In this document: in pieces, positions 16,996 through 27,150 of the stretch | How the letters are laid out: every line of letters begins with the position of its first letter | How positions within the stretch are numbered: position 1 is the stretch's first letter | NCBI RefSeq assembly: GCF_001571245.1 | Contig: NZ_BCTK01000006.1 | Span: 496,001 to 560,000 of the forward strand | Direction of reading: 5' to 3' | Length of the DNA: 64,000 bases | Origin: Achromobacter piechaudii NBRC 102461 | GTDB taxonomy: Bacteria > Pseudomonadota > Gammaproteobacteria > Burkholderiales > Burkholderiaceae_B | Notes under the pieces: generated by a model | Told to the model about the DNA's origin: nothing | The model's input: the letters and a program-made list of their open reading frames with translations, nothing else | The model's database searches: none | Made by a program: the position numbers and the translations under genes

Positions 16996-17771
16996 GCAGC
17001 GGCCCGCAGTCCACGCCCACCGGCAAAACGCGTTTCCGAACGGAAGTCGTGGATTTCTGGCGCTACATACGCCGTCCGCGACCGGTCTCGCGCGTGGCGG
17101 GGCGCGCGGCGGGCGATGGCTTGCTGGCCGATTGGTGGCCGGGCATCCGCCCCGGCCGGTTGTTGGCCTGGGCGGGGCTGCTGTGGGCGTTGAATCTGTT
17201 TGCGCTGGGGCCGGTGGCCGTGATGGCCGCAGGCCTGGGCGGCGCCACCCACCGCATCGATCCGACCAACCTGCCGTGGCTGACGGCGGTGATATGGGCG
17301 CCGCTGGTCGAAGAGATGCTATTCCGATACGGACTGCGCCGACCGTTGCAGGCGCTGTGGCTGGTGCCGGCGCTGATGCCCGTCGTGCTGTATGGCCCGA
17401 AGTTGTGGACGGGGCTGCTCTTGGCCGCCTTCGTGATTCTCGCGTGCTGGGGTGTGCGCCAACGCGCGACGATGCTCACTGGCTGGGACACGACGTGGCG
17501 ACGCTACTATCTGAAGCACTTCGGACTGGTGTTCCACCTGGCCGCGCTGACGTTCGCAGCGGTGCACCTGACCAATTTCGTCTACAGCAAGACACCTTAC
17601 TGGCTGATGCCGTTGCTGGTGCTGCCGCAATGGCTGACGGGCCTGGTGTTGAGCTGGATGCGCGTGCGCCGGGGCATCGGCGCGGCGATCCTGCTGCATG
17701 CGACGTTCAACGCCGGCCCCATTTTGATGATCTGGGCCGTCATGCGCTGGGCGCCGTCCATCGCCAATTAG
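16992..17771 (+). CDS. CPBP-family intramembrane metalloprotease
   Basis: A 259-residue membrane protein with about six hydrophobic segments. Motifs of the CPBP/CAAX-protease family are present: EEMLFR at residues 107-112, His192 in FAAVHLTNF, and His236 in LLHATFNAG. It starts inside the pth stop (ATGA overlap), so translation is coupled. Substrates are unknown; bacterial members act in envelope stress, bacteriocin self-protection or protein processing. The N-terminal 45 residues are cytosolic and basic. Confidence 0.82.
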   Translation: MSSGPQSTPTGKTRFRTEVVDFWRYIRRPRPVSRVAGRAAGDGLLADWWPGIRPGRLLAWAGLLWALNLFALGPVAVMAAGLGGATHRIDPTNLPWLTAVIWAPLVEEMLFRYGLRRPLQALWLVPALMPVVLYGPKLWTGLLLAAFVILACWGVRQRATMLTGWDTTWRRYYLKHFGLVFHLAALTFAAVHLTNFVYSKTPYWLMPLLVLPQWLTGLVLSWMRVRRGIGAAILLHATFNAGPILMIWAVMRWAPSIAN

Positions 17772-17868
17772 CGGGGCCGTATCGCGCCGCCACCACGCAA
17801 GAGCCTTGGGGCCCACCCGGGGTAAACTAGAACGTTAACGATCAATACCGTACTTACACAGGATTCCC

Positions 17869-18960
17869 ATGGCTCTGCAATGCGGCATCGTCGGCCTGCC
17901 CAACGTTGGCAAATCGACTCTCTTCAATGCTTTGACCCGCGCCGGCATCGCCGCCGAGAACTATCCGTTCTGCACCATCGAGCCCAACGTCGGTGTGGTC
18001 GAAGTGCCGGATCCGCGTCTGCAAAAGCTGGCTGAAATCGTCAAGCCCGAACGCATCCTGTCCGCCACCGTCGAATTCGTCGACATCGCGGGTCTGGTCG
18101 CCGGCGCAAGCAAGGGCGAAGGCCTGGGCAACCAGTTCCTGTCGCACATCCGCGAGACGGACGCCATCGTGAACGTGGTGCGCTGCTTCGAAGATCCCAA
18201 CGTTATCCACGTGGCCGGCAAGGTTGACCCCATCGCCGACATCGAAGTCATCGAAACCGAATTGGCGCTGGCCGACCTGCAAACCGCCGAAAAGGCTTTG
18301 CTGCGTCATCAGAAGACCGCGCGTTCCGGCGACAAAGAATCGCAGCGCATCGTGGCCGTGCTGGAAAAGTGCATCGCCCAACTGAACGAAGCCAAGCCGA
18401 TCCGCGCGCTGGACCTGACGCCGGAAGAACACGTCGACATCGCCCAGCTGTGCTTCATCACGGCCAAGCGCGCGATGTACGTGGGCAACGTCGCGGATGA
18501 CGGCTTCACCAACAACCCGCTGCTGGACCGCCTGACCGAATTCGCCGCCGCGCGTAACGCGCCGGTCGTCGCCATCTGCGCCGCCATCGAATCCGAAATC
18601 GTTGACCTGGACGACGCCGACCGCCAGGCTTTCCTGTCCGACATGGGCATGGAAGAGCCGGGCCTGAACCGCCTGATCCGCGCGGCCTTCAAGCTGCTGG
18701 GCCTGCAAACCTACTTCACCGCTGGCGTGAAGGAAGTGCGCGCCTGGACGGTGCCGATCGGCGCCACTGCCCCGCAAGCGGCTGGCGTCATCCACACCGA
18801 CTTCGAACGCGGCTTCATCCGCGCGCAGACCATCGCCTACGAAGACTTCATCACGTACAAGGGCGAACAAGGCGCGAAAGAAGCGGGCAAGATGCGCGCG
18901 GAAGGCAAGGAATACATCGTGCAGGATGGCGATGTGATGAACTTCTTGTTCAACGTCTAA
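17869..18960 (+). CDS. ychF: Redox-regulated ATPase YchF (Obg family)
   Basis: A 363-residue P-loop ATPase. The Walker A is GLPNVGKST (residues 7-15), switch regions include [20 protein letters not shown], and a C-terminal TGS domain covers about 280-363. YchF binds ribosomes and takes part in translation start and oxidative-stress tolerance. The start follows CAGGA. It is followed by a strong terminator and probably forms its own transcription unit. Confidence 0.96.
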   Translation: MALQCGIVGLPNVGKSTLFNALTRAGIAAENYPFCTIEPNVGVVEVPDPRLQKLAEIVKPERILSATVEFVDIAGLVAGASKGEGLGNQFLSHIRETDAIVNVVRCFEDPNVIHVAGKVDPIADIEVIETELALADLQTAEKALLRHQKTARSGDKESQRIVAVLEKCIAQLNEAKPIRALDLTPEEHVDIAQLCFITAKRAMYVGNVADDGFTNNPLLDRLTEFAAARNAPVVAICAAIESEIVDLDDADRQAFLSDMGMEEPGLNRLIRAAFKLLGLQTYFTAGVKEVRAWTVPIGATAPQAAGVIHTDFERGFIRAQTIAYEDFITYKGEQGAKEAGKMRAEGKEYIVQDGDVMNFLFNV

Positions 18961-18985
18961 GGCCTTCGACGGTTCTCGACGTATC

Positions 18986-19022
18986 AAACAAATCGCCGCG
19001 CATTGCGCGGCGATTTGTTTTT
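18986..19022 (+). terminator. Rho-independent terminator after ychF
   Basis: A perfect 16-base-pair stem, AAACAAATCGCCGCGC with its complement, around an ATT loop, ending in a T-run. It ends the ychF transcript and may also work for the converging marR transcript. Confidence 0.93.
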
Positions 19023-19070
19023 GGCGGCCGTAAATAGGTAGTCGACCATCGCACAGGCGGCGACAGCCCC

Positions 19071-19514
19071 TCACCCCTCGCTATCTCCCGCCGCCCGCAG
19101 GAAATTCGATTCCAGCACGCTCAACACCCGGTTCAGCGTATCCACGTCCGACGCGCTCAATCCCTTCAACGCTTCCTCGAAAAACGCCGCCCGCTTGGGC
19201 AGCGCTTCATTGACCACGGCCTGTCCTGCGGCGGTCAGCGTAGCGTTGGTCAGGCGGTTGTCCTGCGCATCCACGGCGCGCGAGATCCAGCCCATTTTCT
19301 GCATGGCCTGCAATTGGCGGGTCAGTGAGGCGGGGTCGAGACGGCAACGTTCGGCCAGGTGCTTTTGCGAACATTGGCCGTTTTCGTGCAGCGCCAGCAG
19401 GATGCGCCAGCGGGGCAGGGCGTGGCCCACTTTGCTGCTGAATGCGCTTTGCATGACGCGATACGTCTGCCCCATGTGCTGGATGACTTGCAGTCCTTGT
19501 TGTTGTCTGGGCAA
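19071..19514 (-). CDS. MarR-family regulator
   Basis: A 147-residue winged-helix regulator. I choose the TTG at 19514 as start: GGAG lies seven bases upstream and the codon falls two bases after the stop of the efflux gene. The longer frame would overlap that gene by 73 bases. The DNA-binding part (CSQKHLAERCRLDPASLTRQLQAMQ) and wing (DAQDNRLTNATLTAAG) are typical. It is the downstream gene of an efflux pump-marR operon and probably represses it through the palindrome at 21129-21150. Ligands are unknown, likely toxic aromatics or drugs. Confidence 0.88.
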   Translation of the reverse strand: MPRQQQGLQVIQHMGQTYRVMQSAFSSKVGHALPRWRILLALHENGQCSQKHLAERCRLDPASLTRQLQAMQKMGWISRAVDAQDNRLTNATLTAAGQAVVNEALPKRAAFFEEALKGLSASDVDTLNRVLSVLESNFLRAAGDSEG

Positions 19515-19516
19515 AC

Positions 19517-21127
19517 CTATTCTCCGACGCCAGCCGGCTCCGCCTTCGTCGGGCGAGCCAATTGCACCAGCGGCACGCGTCGCACGCACCAGATTGCGAA
19601 GATGGCGACGGCCAGTGCGATGAGCTGGCCTTCATGGATGGCGCCCACCAGCGCGACTCGCGCGATCTCGATCAGCGACGTACCGTCCTGGCCTTGATGC
19701 GCCAATTGTGCCAGGAACTGAGTCTGCGCCGCCGGGTTGACCAGCATCTGCGGATCGTTCAATTCCGGCAGCCATTGCGCCGACGCGCCGCGCAGCGTGG
19801 ACTCGACGCCGCTGAAATAGCTGTGGCTGACCATGGTGCCGACGACCGCCGTGCCCAGCATGCCGCCAATCATGCGCAGCGACTGCAACAGCGCCGTGGC
19901 GATGCCCAGGTGCGTGCGTCCGGCGGTCTGCTGCGCGAACACGGTCAGGTTGGGCATGATGAAACCCATGCCCAGCCCGGCCATCAGCATGTACGCGGCG
20001 ATCAGCGCATGAGGCGTGGTGTTGTGCGTCGTGACGATGCCCAGGCACGACAGCGCCATCAGCACAAAGCCCGCGTACAGCATGCGGTTCGGGTTGCGGA
20101 TGCGCGTGATGATGCGGCCGTTGATGATGCTGCCCACGGTGATGAAGACGACCATCGGCGTGATCAGCAGGCCGGCGTCTTGCGGCGACAGGCCAAAGCC
20201 GCCTTGCAGCAGCAGGGGCGCGTAGAACAGCAGCGAATACATCGTCACGCCCACCAGCAGCGCCAGCGTGAACAGCGTGGCCAGGCCCCGGTTGCGGAAC
20301 ATGTCCAGCGGCAAGAGGGGATGCGGGCAACGCTTTTCCCACCAGATCAGCAGGACGAACGCGGCGATGCTGCCCGCGCCCAGCAGCACGATGGGGCCGC
20401 TGACGCCTTCCTTGGGCAGCAGTTCGACGAGCAGTTGCAGGGTGCCCAGCGCCACCGCGATCAACAGCGCGCCTTGCCAGTCCAGGCGCACTTTGCCCGA
20501 CGTATGGTTGCGCAGGTGCGGCAGGTAGCGGGAAACGAACCACAGGCCCAGGATGCCGATGGGCAGGTTCACATAGAACACCGACCGCCAGCCGTAGTGT
20601 TCGGTCAGCGCGCCGCCCAGCGTGGGACCGACGGCGTTGGCGATGCCGAAGGCGGAACTGAGCATGACCTGCCAGCGCAGGCGCACATGGGGATCGGGAA
20701 ACAGATCCGGGATCGACGCGAATGCGGTGCCCACCAGCATGCCGCCGCCGATGCCCTGCAAGGCCCGCGCCAGCACCAGCGTCAGCATGCTGTCGGCCGC
20801 GCCGCACAGCGCCGAGGCCAGCGTGAACAGGACGATGGCAGCCACCACGAAGGGCTTGCGGCCGTAGTAGTCGCCCAGCCGGCCGAAGATCGGCACCGTG
20901 ATGACCGAGGTCAGCAGGTACGACGTCGCGACCCATGCGTACAGCTCGAAGCCTTTCAACTCGGCCACGATGGTGGGCAGGGCGGTGCCCACGACAGTCT
21001 GGTCGATGGCGACCATCATCATGACGAAACACATGCCCAGCATGGCCAGCAAAGTTTGCCGGAAGGGAAGCACCTGGCCGGGCGAATGCGGGGTGCTGGG
21101 AGTGGGGGCGGGCATTGTTGGATGCAT
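19517..21127 (-). CDS. DHA2-type MFS multidrug efflux transporter
   Basis: A 536-residue transporter with 14 predicted membrane segments, of the EmrB/QacA type. The motif FGRLGDYYGRKP (loop 2-3) and the DHA2 motif ALQGIGGGMLVG are present. The start ATG is placed at 21127, since a longer frame would run through the operator. No ribosome binding site precedes it, and a predicted promoter puts the transcript start almost on the ATG, so the mRNA may be leaderless. The stop is two bases before the marR start, so both are one operon. No membrane-fusion partner is nearby. Confidence 0.88.
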   Translation of the reverse strand: MHPTMPAPTPSTPHSPGQVLPFRQTLLAMLGMCFVMMMVAIDQTVVGTALPTIVAELKGFELYAWVATSYLLTSVITVPIFGRLGDYYGRKPFVVAAIVLFTLASALCGAADSMLTLVLARALQGIGGGMLVGTAFASIPDLFPDPHVRLRWQVMLSSAFGIANAVGPTLGGALTEHYGWRSVFYVNLPIGILGLWFVSRYLPHLRNHTSGKVRLDWQGALLIAVALGTLQLLVELLPKEGVSGPIVLLGAGSIAAFVLLIWWEKRCPHPLLPLDMFRNRGLATLFTLALLVGVTMYSLLFYAPLLLQGGFGLSPQDAGLLITPMVVFITVGSIINGRIITRIRNPNRMLYAGFVLMALSCLGIVTTHNTTPHALIAAYMLMAGLGMGFIMPNLTVFAQQTAGRTHLGIATALLQSLRMIGGMLGTAVVGTMVSHSYFSGVESTLRGASAQWLPELNDPQMLVNPAAQTQFLAQLAHQGQDGTSLIEIARVALVGAIHEGQLIALAVAIFAIWCVRRVPLVQLARPTKAEPAGVGE

Positions 21128-21128
21128 C

Positions 21129-21150
21129 AATGATTGATAGATCAATCATT
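21129..21150. promoter_or_regulatory. Perfect palindromic operator at the efflux-pump promoter
   Basis: AATGATTGAT-AG-ATCAATCATT is a 22-base perfect inverted repeat starting two bases upstream of the efflux-pump ATG. Size and symmetry fit a MarR dimer site. It overlaps predicted promoters on both strands: TTGTAG/TATCAA leftward to the pump and TTGATA/TACAAT rightward. Confidence 0.8.
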
Positions 21151-21163
21151 CTAGTCCTACAAT
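21134..21163 (+). promoter_or_regulatory. Rightward sigma-70 promoter overlapping the MarR operator
   Basis: TTGATA (21134-21139), an 18-base spacer and TACAAT (21158-21163) form a plausible promoter on the plus strand, with a start near 21170. The -35 lies inside the palindrome, so it should be repressed together with the pump. Confidence 0.5.
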
Positions 21164-21169
21164 CCGCCG

Positions 21170-21244
21170 GACAGAAAGTTGTCAGCTATGCGGCTCGGTC
21201 GGGATGGAAATTGACTTGTCGCTTCCGTGACTGGAAGCGTTTTT
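21170..21244 (+). ncRNA. Predicted small RNA or attenuated leader upstream of asmA
   Basis: The segment runs from a predicted transcript start to an intrinsic terminator and would give an RNA of about 75 bases. No open reading frame of convincing size with a ribosome binding site lies in it. It could be a free small RNA or a leader that ends early before the asmA gene 276 bases further on. The evidence is promoter plus terminator geometry only. Confidence 0.4.
21220..21244 (+). terminator. Orphan rho-independent terminator
   Basis: CGCTTCC-GTGACT-GGAAGCG followed by TTTTT. It points rightward, yet no plus-strand gene ends upstream: the pump upstream is on the minus strand and the nearest plus-strand gene, ychF, ends 2.2 kb away. 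Confidence 0.7.
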
Positions 21245-21520
21245 AGTGTCATGGTCTGACAAGTGCGCGCGAAGCCGGCCCGATTTGTTACGATAGCGAA
21301 ATCTGCACGTTGGTGTTTTCAACGTCTTCAGTAAGCCTTCCTTGGTAGACCCTCCCTCCAGACGCCGCAGCCGCAAGCTTTCGGCAGGAGAGTGGACTCG
21401 TCCTGAAAGGCAGACAGCTCCATTTGGCGCGTGGAATTTCCGCCGCTACAGCACCATCCCCGCGCGTCGCGCGGTGGGCGGCATCCAAGAATTTCCAGTC
21501 GAGGTACCGACGGGGCAGCA
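21245..21520. other. Intergenic region upstream of asmA without recognised gene
   Basis: 276 bases with no convincing coding region. GACAAGT (21258-21264) can pair with ACTTGTC (21214-21220) just outside the orphan terminator stem, so it could extend that structure. The asmA promoter presumably lies here, but no element stands out. Confidence 0.5.
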
Positions 21521-24019
21521 ATGAAAACGTGGTTCAAGCGCATTTTGATAGGCCTGGTTGTGTTGGTTGTCGTGGCCGTCGTTGGCCTGGCCATCTTCTT
21601 GCTGACATTCGACCCCAACGCGTACAAGTACAAGCTGGAAGAGCTTGTGCAGGAACGCTATCACCGCACACTCACCATCGACGGCGAGATCGAGCTATCG
21701 CTCTTTCCGCGTATCGGCCTGTCCGTGCAGGGTGTGTCGCTGTCCGAGCCCAACAGCCCCGACACCTTCGCCTCTATTGAAAGCACGCGCCTGGCGGTTG
21801 CCGTCTGGCCGTTGCTGTCCAATAGTTTCGTGGTCGATCACGTCGCCATCAGCGGCCTGAAGGCGCGCGTGGTGCGGGGCAAAGACGGCCAGTTCAACTT
21901 CAGCAATCTGGTGGGTGGCGCATCGACCACCACCGCGGCGCCGGCCAGCCCGGCCGAAGCCCTGGTGGGCGCGGCCCAGACCGCCGCCCAGGCCATTACC
22001 AGCGGCACGCTGCCGGCCTCGCGTAACAACATGCAGATCGACATCGCCGGCCTGGATCTGAAGGACGGCGAAGTGCAGTTGCAGGACGCGATTTCCGGCA
22101 TGGCGGTGGCGGTCACCAAGATCAATGCCAACACCGGCCGCGTCACGTTCAACCAGCCTTTTGATGTGCGCCTGACGGCCCGCGTCGAAGGCGGCAACCC
22201 GCGCGTGGACGCCAACCTGACCGGGCAAGCCCTGTTGACGCTGGACCCGTCCGCCAAGCGCTATGCCGCGCAAAAGCTGGACCTGCGCATGGACGGCAAG
22301 CTGCCCGGCGCCGAGGCCAAGAGCCTGGCGGTGCGCGGCAACCTGGCGTTCAATGGCCAGAAGTCCGCGCTGGATGTGGCGGGCCTGGAAGTGGTTTTCC
22401 AGGGCGACATCACCGATCCCGCCGCGCGCGCGACCGGCGTGGAAGCCAGCGTGGCCATGCCCAAGCTGTCCATCGACCCGCACAAGAGCCAGCTGCAAAT
22501 CGAAAAGCTGGCCGTGCGCGCCAAGGGCGGTTCGGCGGACGGCCCGTTTGAATTTGCCGTGGACGCACCGGCGCTGAACATCTCTCCCACGTCGGCCACC
22601 GGCGAAGCGCTGACCGGGCGCGTGCGCATCAGCGGCCTGGACGCCAGCTTCGGTTTGAACGGCATCAGCGGCAACGCCGTCGAGCTGGACATCAAGGAAG
22701 CCAAGCTGGACAGCACCTCCAAGAACGGCGATCGCGTCGTGAAGCTGAACTTCGCGTCGCCATTGAGCCTGAACCTGCTGCAACGCAGCGGCGGCCTGTC
22801 CGCGCTTCGTGGCGACGTCAACATCACCGACCCGGGCTTGCCCAAGGGCAGCTTGCAGATTCCGGTGATTGGCAGCCTGAACGCCGATTTGCTCAAGGAC
22901 CAGGCCAGCAGCAAGATCAACGCCGTGCTGGAAGGCGGCAAGTTCGACCTGAGCGCCGACATCACCAAGCTGTCGCAGACCCCGATCGTGAAGTTCGCGC
23001 TGGCCGTGGATACGCTGGACCTGGACAAGCTGGTGCCGCCCATCGCGGCGGCGCCCGCCAAGCCGCCCGCCGATGGCAAGAAGGACGATTCCAAGCCGGC
23101 TGCTCCGCCCGCGCCCGCGGCACCCGTTGACGACACCATCGATCTGTCGGCGCTGGTGGGCCCCAGCGTCAATGGCACGTTGAAGGTCGGCAAGCTGGTG
23201 GTGCGCGGCTTGAAGGCGGATGAAGTGGCTGCCGTGGTCAAGCTGGACAAGGGCAAGCTCGAAATTTCCAGTCTTACCGCCGGTCTGTACGGCGGCAAGC
23301 TGGCGGGTGCGCTGTCGGTTGATGCCGCGCAAGGCAATCAGGTGGCAAGCAAGATGTCGCTGGCGGGGATCGCCATCGAACCCTTGCTGATGGATCTGGC
23401 CAACCGCAACGTCCTCAGCGGCACCGGCAGCCTGGCGCTGGACTTGAAGACGGCTGGCGCCAACGCCTATGCCATGAAGAGCGGTTTGGGCGGCACGTTG
23501 CAGGTGCGCCTGCGCGATGGCGCGGTCAAGGGCATCAACCTGACCCAGACGCTGCGCGAACTGAAGGCGGCGTTCAAGCCGGAATCGCAAGACGAAACCG
23601 TGCCCGCCGACACCAGCAAGCAGACCGAGTTTTCGGAAATGGACGCGGACCTGGCCTTCACCAAGGGCGTGGCGGCGGTCAAGCGCCTGAACATCGTGTC
23701 GCCGCTGCTGCGCGTGACGCAAGGGGATCCGGCCAACATCGACTTCGTCAAGAGCGAGCTGGACCTGGTGGTGCGCGCTCGCGTCGTCAACCCGGCCGCC
23801 AACCCCGATGGCCAGGAATTGATCGACCTGAAAGACGTGACCATCCCCGTGCAGGTGAAAGGTCCCTTCGACAAGCCCACGTACACGCTGCTGTGGAAAG
23901 ACGCCATCGGCGGCATCCTCAAGCGCAGCCTGGAAAACAAGCTGCGCGACGCCGTCACGGGCAAGGGCGGCAACGGCGCGGCGGTGGATAAGGCCCTGAA
24001 AGGACTGCTAGGCAAATGA
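21521..24019 (+). CDS. AsmA-family envelope protein
   Basis: An 832-residue protein with an N-terminal membrane anchor (residues 7-29) followed by LTFDPNAYKYKLEELVQ and HRTLTIDGEIELSLFPRIG, the hallmark of the AsmA domain. The C-terminal half holds the second AsmA region (residues about 590-740) with LRDGAVKGINLTQTLRELKAAF. A Pro/Ala/Lys-rich linker lies near 510-540. AsmA-like proteins span the periplasm and are linked to phospholipid transport and outer-membrane assembly. The ATG at 21521 directly precedes the anchor. It overlaps the next gene by four bases. Confidence 0.9.
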   Translation: MKTWFKRILIGLVVLVVVAVVGLAIFLLTFDPNAYKYKLEELVQERYHRTLTIDGEIELSLFPRIGLSVQGVSLSEPNSPDTFASIESTRLAVAVWPLLSNSFVVDHVAISGLKARVVRGKDGQFNFSNLVGGASTTTAAPASPAEALVGAAQTAAQAITSGTLPASRNNMQIDIAGLDLKDGEVQLQDAISGMAVAVTKINANTGRVTFNQPFDVRLTARVEGGNPRVDANLTGQALLTLDPSAKRYAAQKLDLRMDGKLPGAEAKSLAVRGNLAFNGQKSALDVAGLEVVFQGDITDPAARATGVEASVAMPKLSIDPHKSQLQIEKLAVRAKGGSADGPFEFAVDAPALNISPTSATGEALTGRVRISGLDASFGLNGISGNAVELDIKEAKLDSTSKNGDRVVKLNFASPLSLNLLQRSGGLSALRGDVNITDPGLPKGSLQIPVIGSLNADLLKDQASSKINAVLEGGKFDLSADITKLSQTPIVKFALAVDTLDLDKLVPPIAAAPAKPPADGKKDDSKPAAPPAPAAPVDDTIDLSALVGPSVNGTLKVGKLVVRGLKADEVAAVVKLDKGKLEISSLTAGLYGGKLAGALSVDAAQGNQVASKMSLAGIAIEPLLMDLANRNVLSGTGSLALDLKTAGANAYAMKSGLGGTLQVRLRDGAVKGINLTQTLRELKAAFKPESQDETVPADTSKQTEFSEMDADLAFTKGVAAVKRLNIVSPLLRVTQGDPANIDFVKSELDLVVRARVVNPAANPDGQELIDLKDVTIPVQVKGPFDKPTYTLLWKDAIGGILKRSLENKLRDAVTGKGGNGAAVDKALKGLLGK

Positions 24020-24402
24020 GTACCGACAGCTTCCAGCCCATCGCACAATGCGGCGTCACGGCGCAGCCCGACGCCGCCGCGTATCACCGTCAATGGCTCA
24101 TCGCCAACGATTCGGGCCAGTGGTTGAATCGGGAACTGTGCCCCCGGCTGGCCGACGTGTCGGTACAGCTGCGTCTGGGTTATCTGGTGCTGACCGCCCC
24201 GGGCATGCTGCGCATGGACATTCCGCTGGACGTCATCGAAGACGACGACAGCGTGCGCTACAGCATGAAAGTCGGCGAGCAGACCATCGACGTGATCGAT
24301 GAAGGCGAACTGGCGGCAGCCTGGATCTCGAATTTCGTGCAGGTGCCTTGCCGGATCATGAAGGTACACCCCGACACGCCCGTGGCCGCCTGGCCGGAAT
24401 GA
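24016..24402 (+). CDS. Stand-alone MOSC N-terminal beta-barrel protein
   Basis: A 128-residue soluble protein. RQWLIANDSGQWLNRELCPRLADV matches the MOSC_N domain that normally precedes a MOSC domain in YcbX-type molybdenum-sulfur carriers. Here the MOSC domain with its sulfur-carrying cysteine is absent and the frame ends cleanly before a terminator, so this is not a frameshifted YcbX. It overlaps the asmA stop (ATGA) and is translationally coupled. The function is unknown; a structural or ligand-binding role is more likely than catalysis. Confidence 0.75.
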   Translation: MSTDSFQPIAQCGVTAQPDAAAYHRQWLIANDSGQWLNRELCPRLADVSVQLRLGYLVLTAPGMLRMDIPLDVIEDDDSVRYSMKVGEQTIDVIDEGELAAAWISNFVQVPCRIMKVHPDTPVAAWPE

Positions 24403-24428
24403 CGCGTGGCGATTTGCGGTGATTGACG

Positions 24429-24448
24429 ACGGCGCCTGTTGGCGCCGT
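24429..24448. terminator. Hairpin between converging MOSC_N and benE genes
   Basis: ACGGCGCC-TGTT-GGCGCCGT, a perfect 8-base-pair stem followed on the plus strand by TTGCTTACTT. It lies between two converging genes and may serve both. Confidence 0.65.
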
Positions 24449-24452
24449 TTGC

Positions 24453-26525
<2,073 letters not shown>

Positions 26526-26583
26526 GCGAGCTCCGTACCGTTATTAGTGGTGTTCACCATCCTCCGAAGCTCGGATTATTGAT

Positions 26584-27150
26584 CTATTTCCGCAATGCAG
26601 CAAATTCGAGAAGGTGGTAGTGGACCGCGCCTGCCTTGTCCTGCCGCAAGATCTGGAATCCTTCGGGGGCTTCGATGGGGCTTTCCGCCTCGACGTAGAC
26701 TAGCCCATGCTCGTTCAGGATGCCCGGAAGAATTGGCCAAAGGCGCGTCAGCCAACCCTGTCCGAAGGGGGGATCCAACAGGATGAGGTCAAAGCGGGAC
26801 GCATCCATCCGTTCGGCGACCTGCATCGCGTCGCCCACATGGATGCGTATCATGTCGGCTTTGAGCTTGTCGCGCAGTGTCCGCAGCGCGGACGCAGCGG
26901 TCTTGTCCCGTTCGACCATCTGCACGTGCGCGACGCCGCGAGAGGCCGCTTCGAAGCCCAGCGCGCCGCTGCCCGCGAAGAGGTCCAACACCTGTTTGTC
27001 GGCGAATTCGCCCGCCCAAAGATGATTCAACCAATTGAACAGCGTCTCGCGGACCCGGTCGGGCGTGGGTCGCAGCGTCTCCACGTCGGGAACGGCGATG
27101 GGGGTGCGCCTGTATTGGCCCCCGACGATACGAATATACTTGTTACCCAT
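26584..27150 (-). CDS. rsmD: 16S rRNA (guanine-966-N2) methyltransferase
   Basis: A 188-residue SAM-dependent methyltransferase. VLDLFAGSGALGFEA is the SAM-binding motif I and LILLDPPFGQGW contains the catalytic DPPF. The ATG at 27150 gives GNKYIRIVGGQYRRTPI, matching the family start; the longer frame is only the antisense of the Pro/Ala-rich part of ftsY. This start codon overlaps the divergent ftsY start codon by two bases. Confidence 0.94.
   Translation of the reverse strand: MGNKYIRIVGGQYRRTPIAVPDVETLRPTPDRVRETLFNWLNHLWAGEFADKQVLDLFAGSGALGFEAASRGVAHVQMVERDKTAASALRTLRDKLKADMIRIHVGDAMQVAERMDASRFDLILLDPPFGQGWLTRLWPILPGILNEHGLVYVEAESPIEAPEGFQILRQDKAGAVHYHLLEFAALRK

Noticed and set aside
19562-21133. 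523-codon plus-strand frame opposite the efflux pump
   Set aside because: The product is a His/Gln/Arg-rich string without domains, a shadow of the membrane protein gene.
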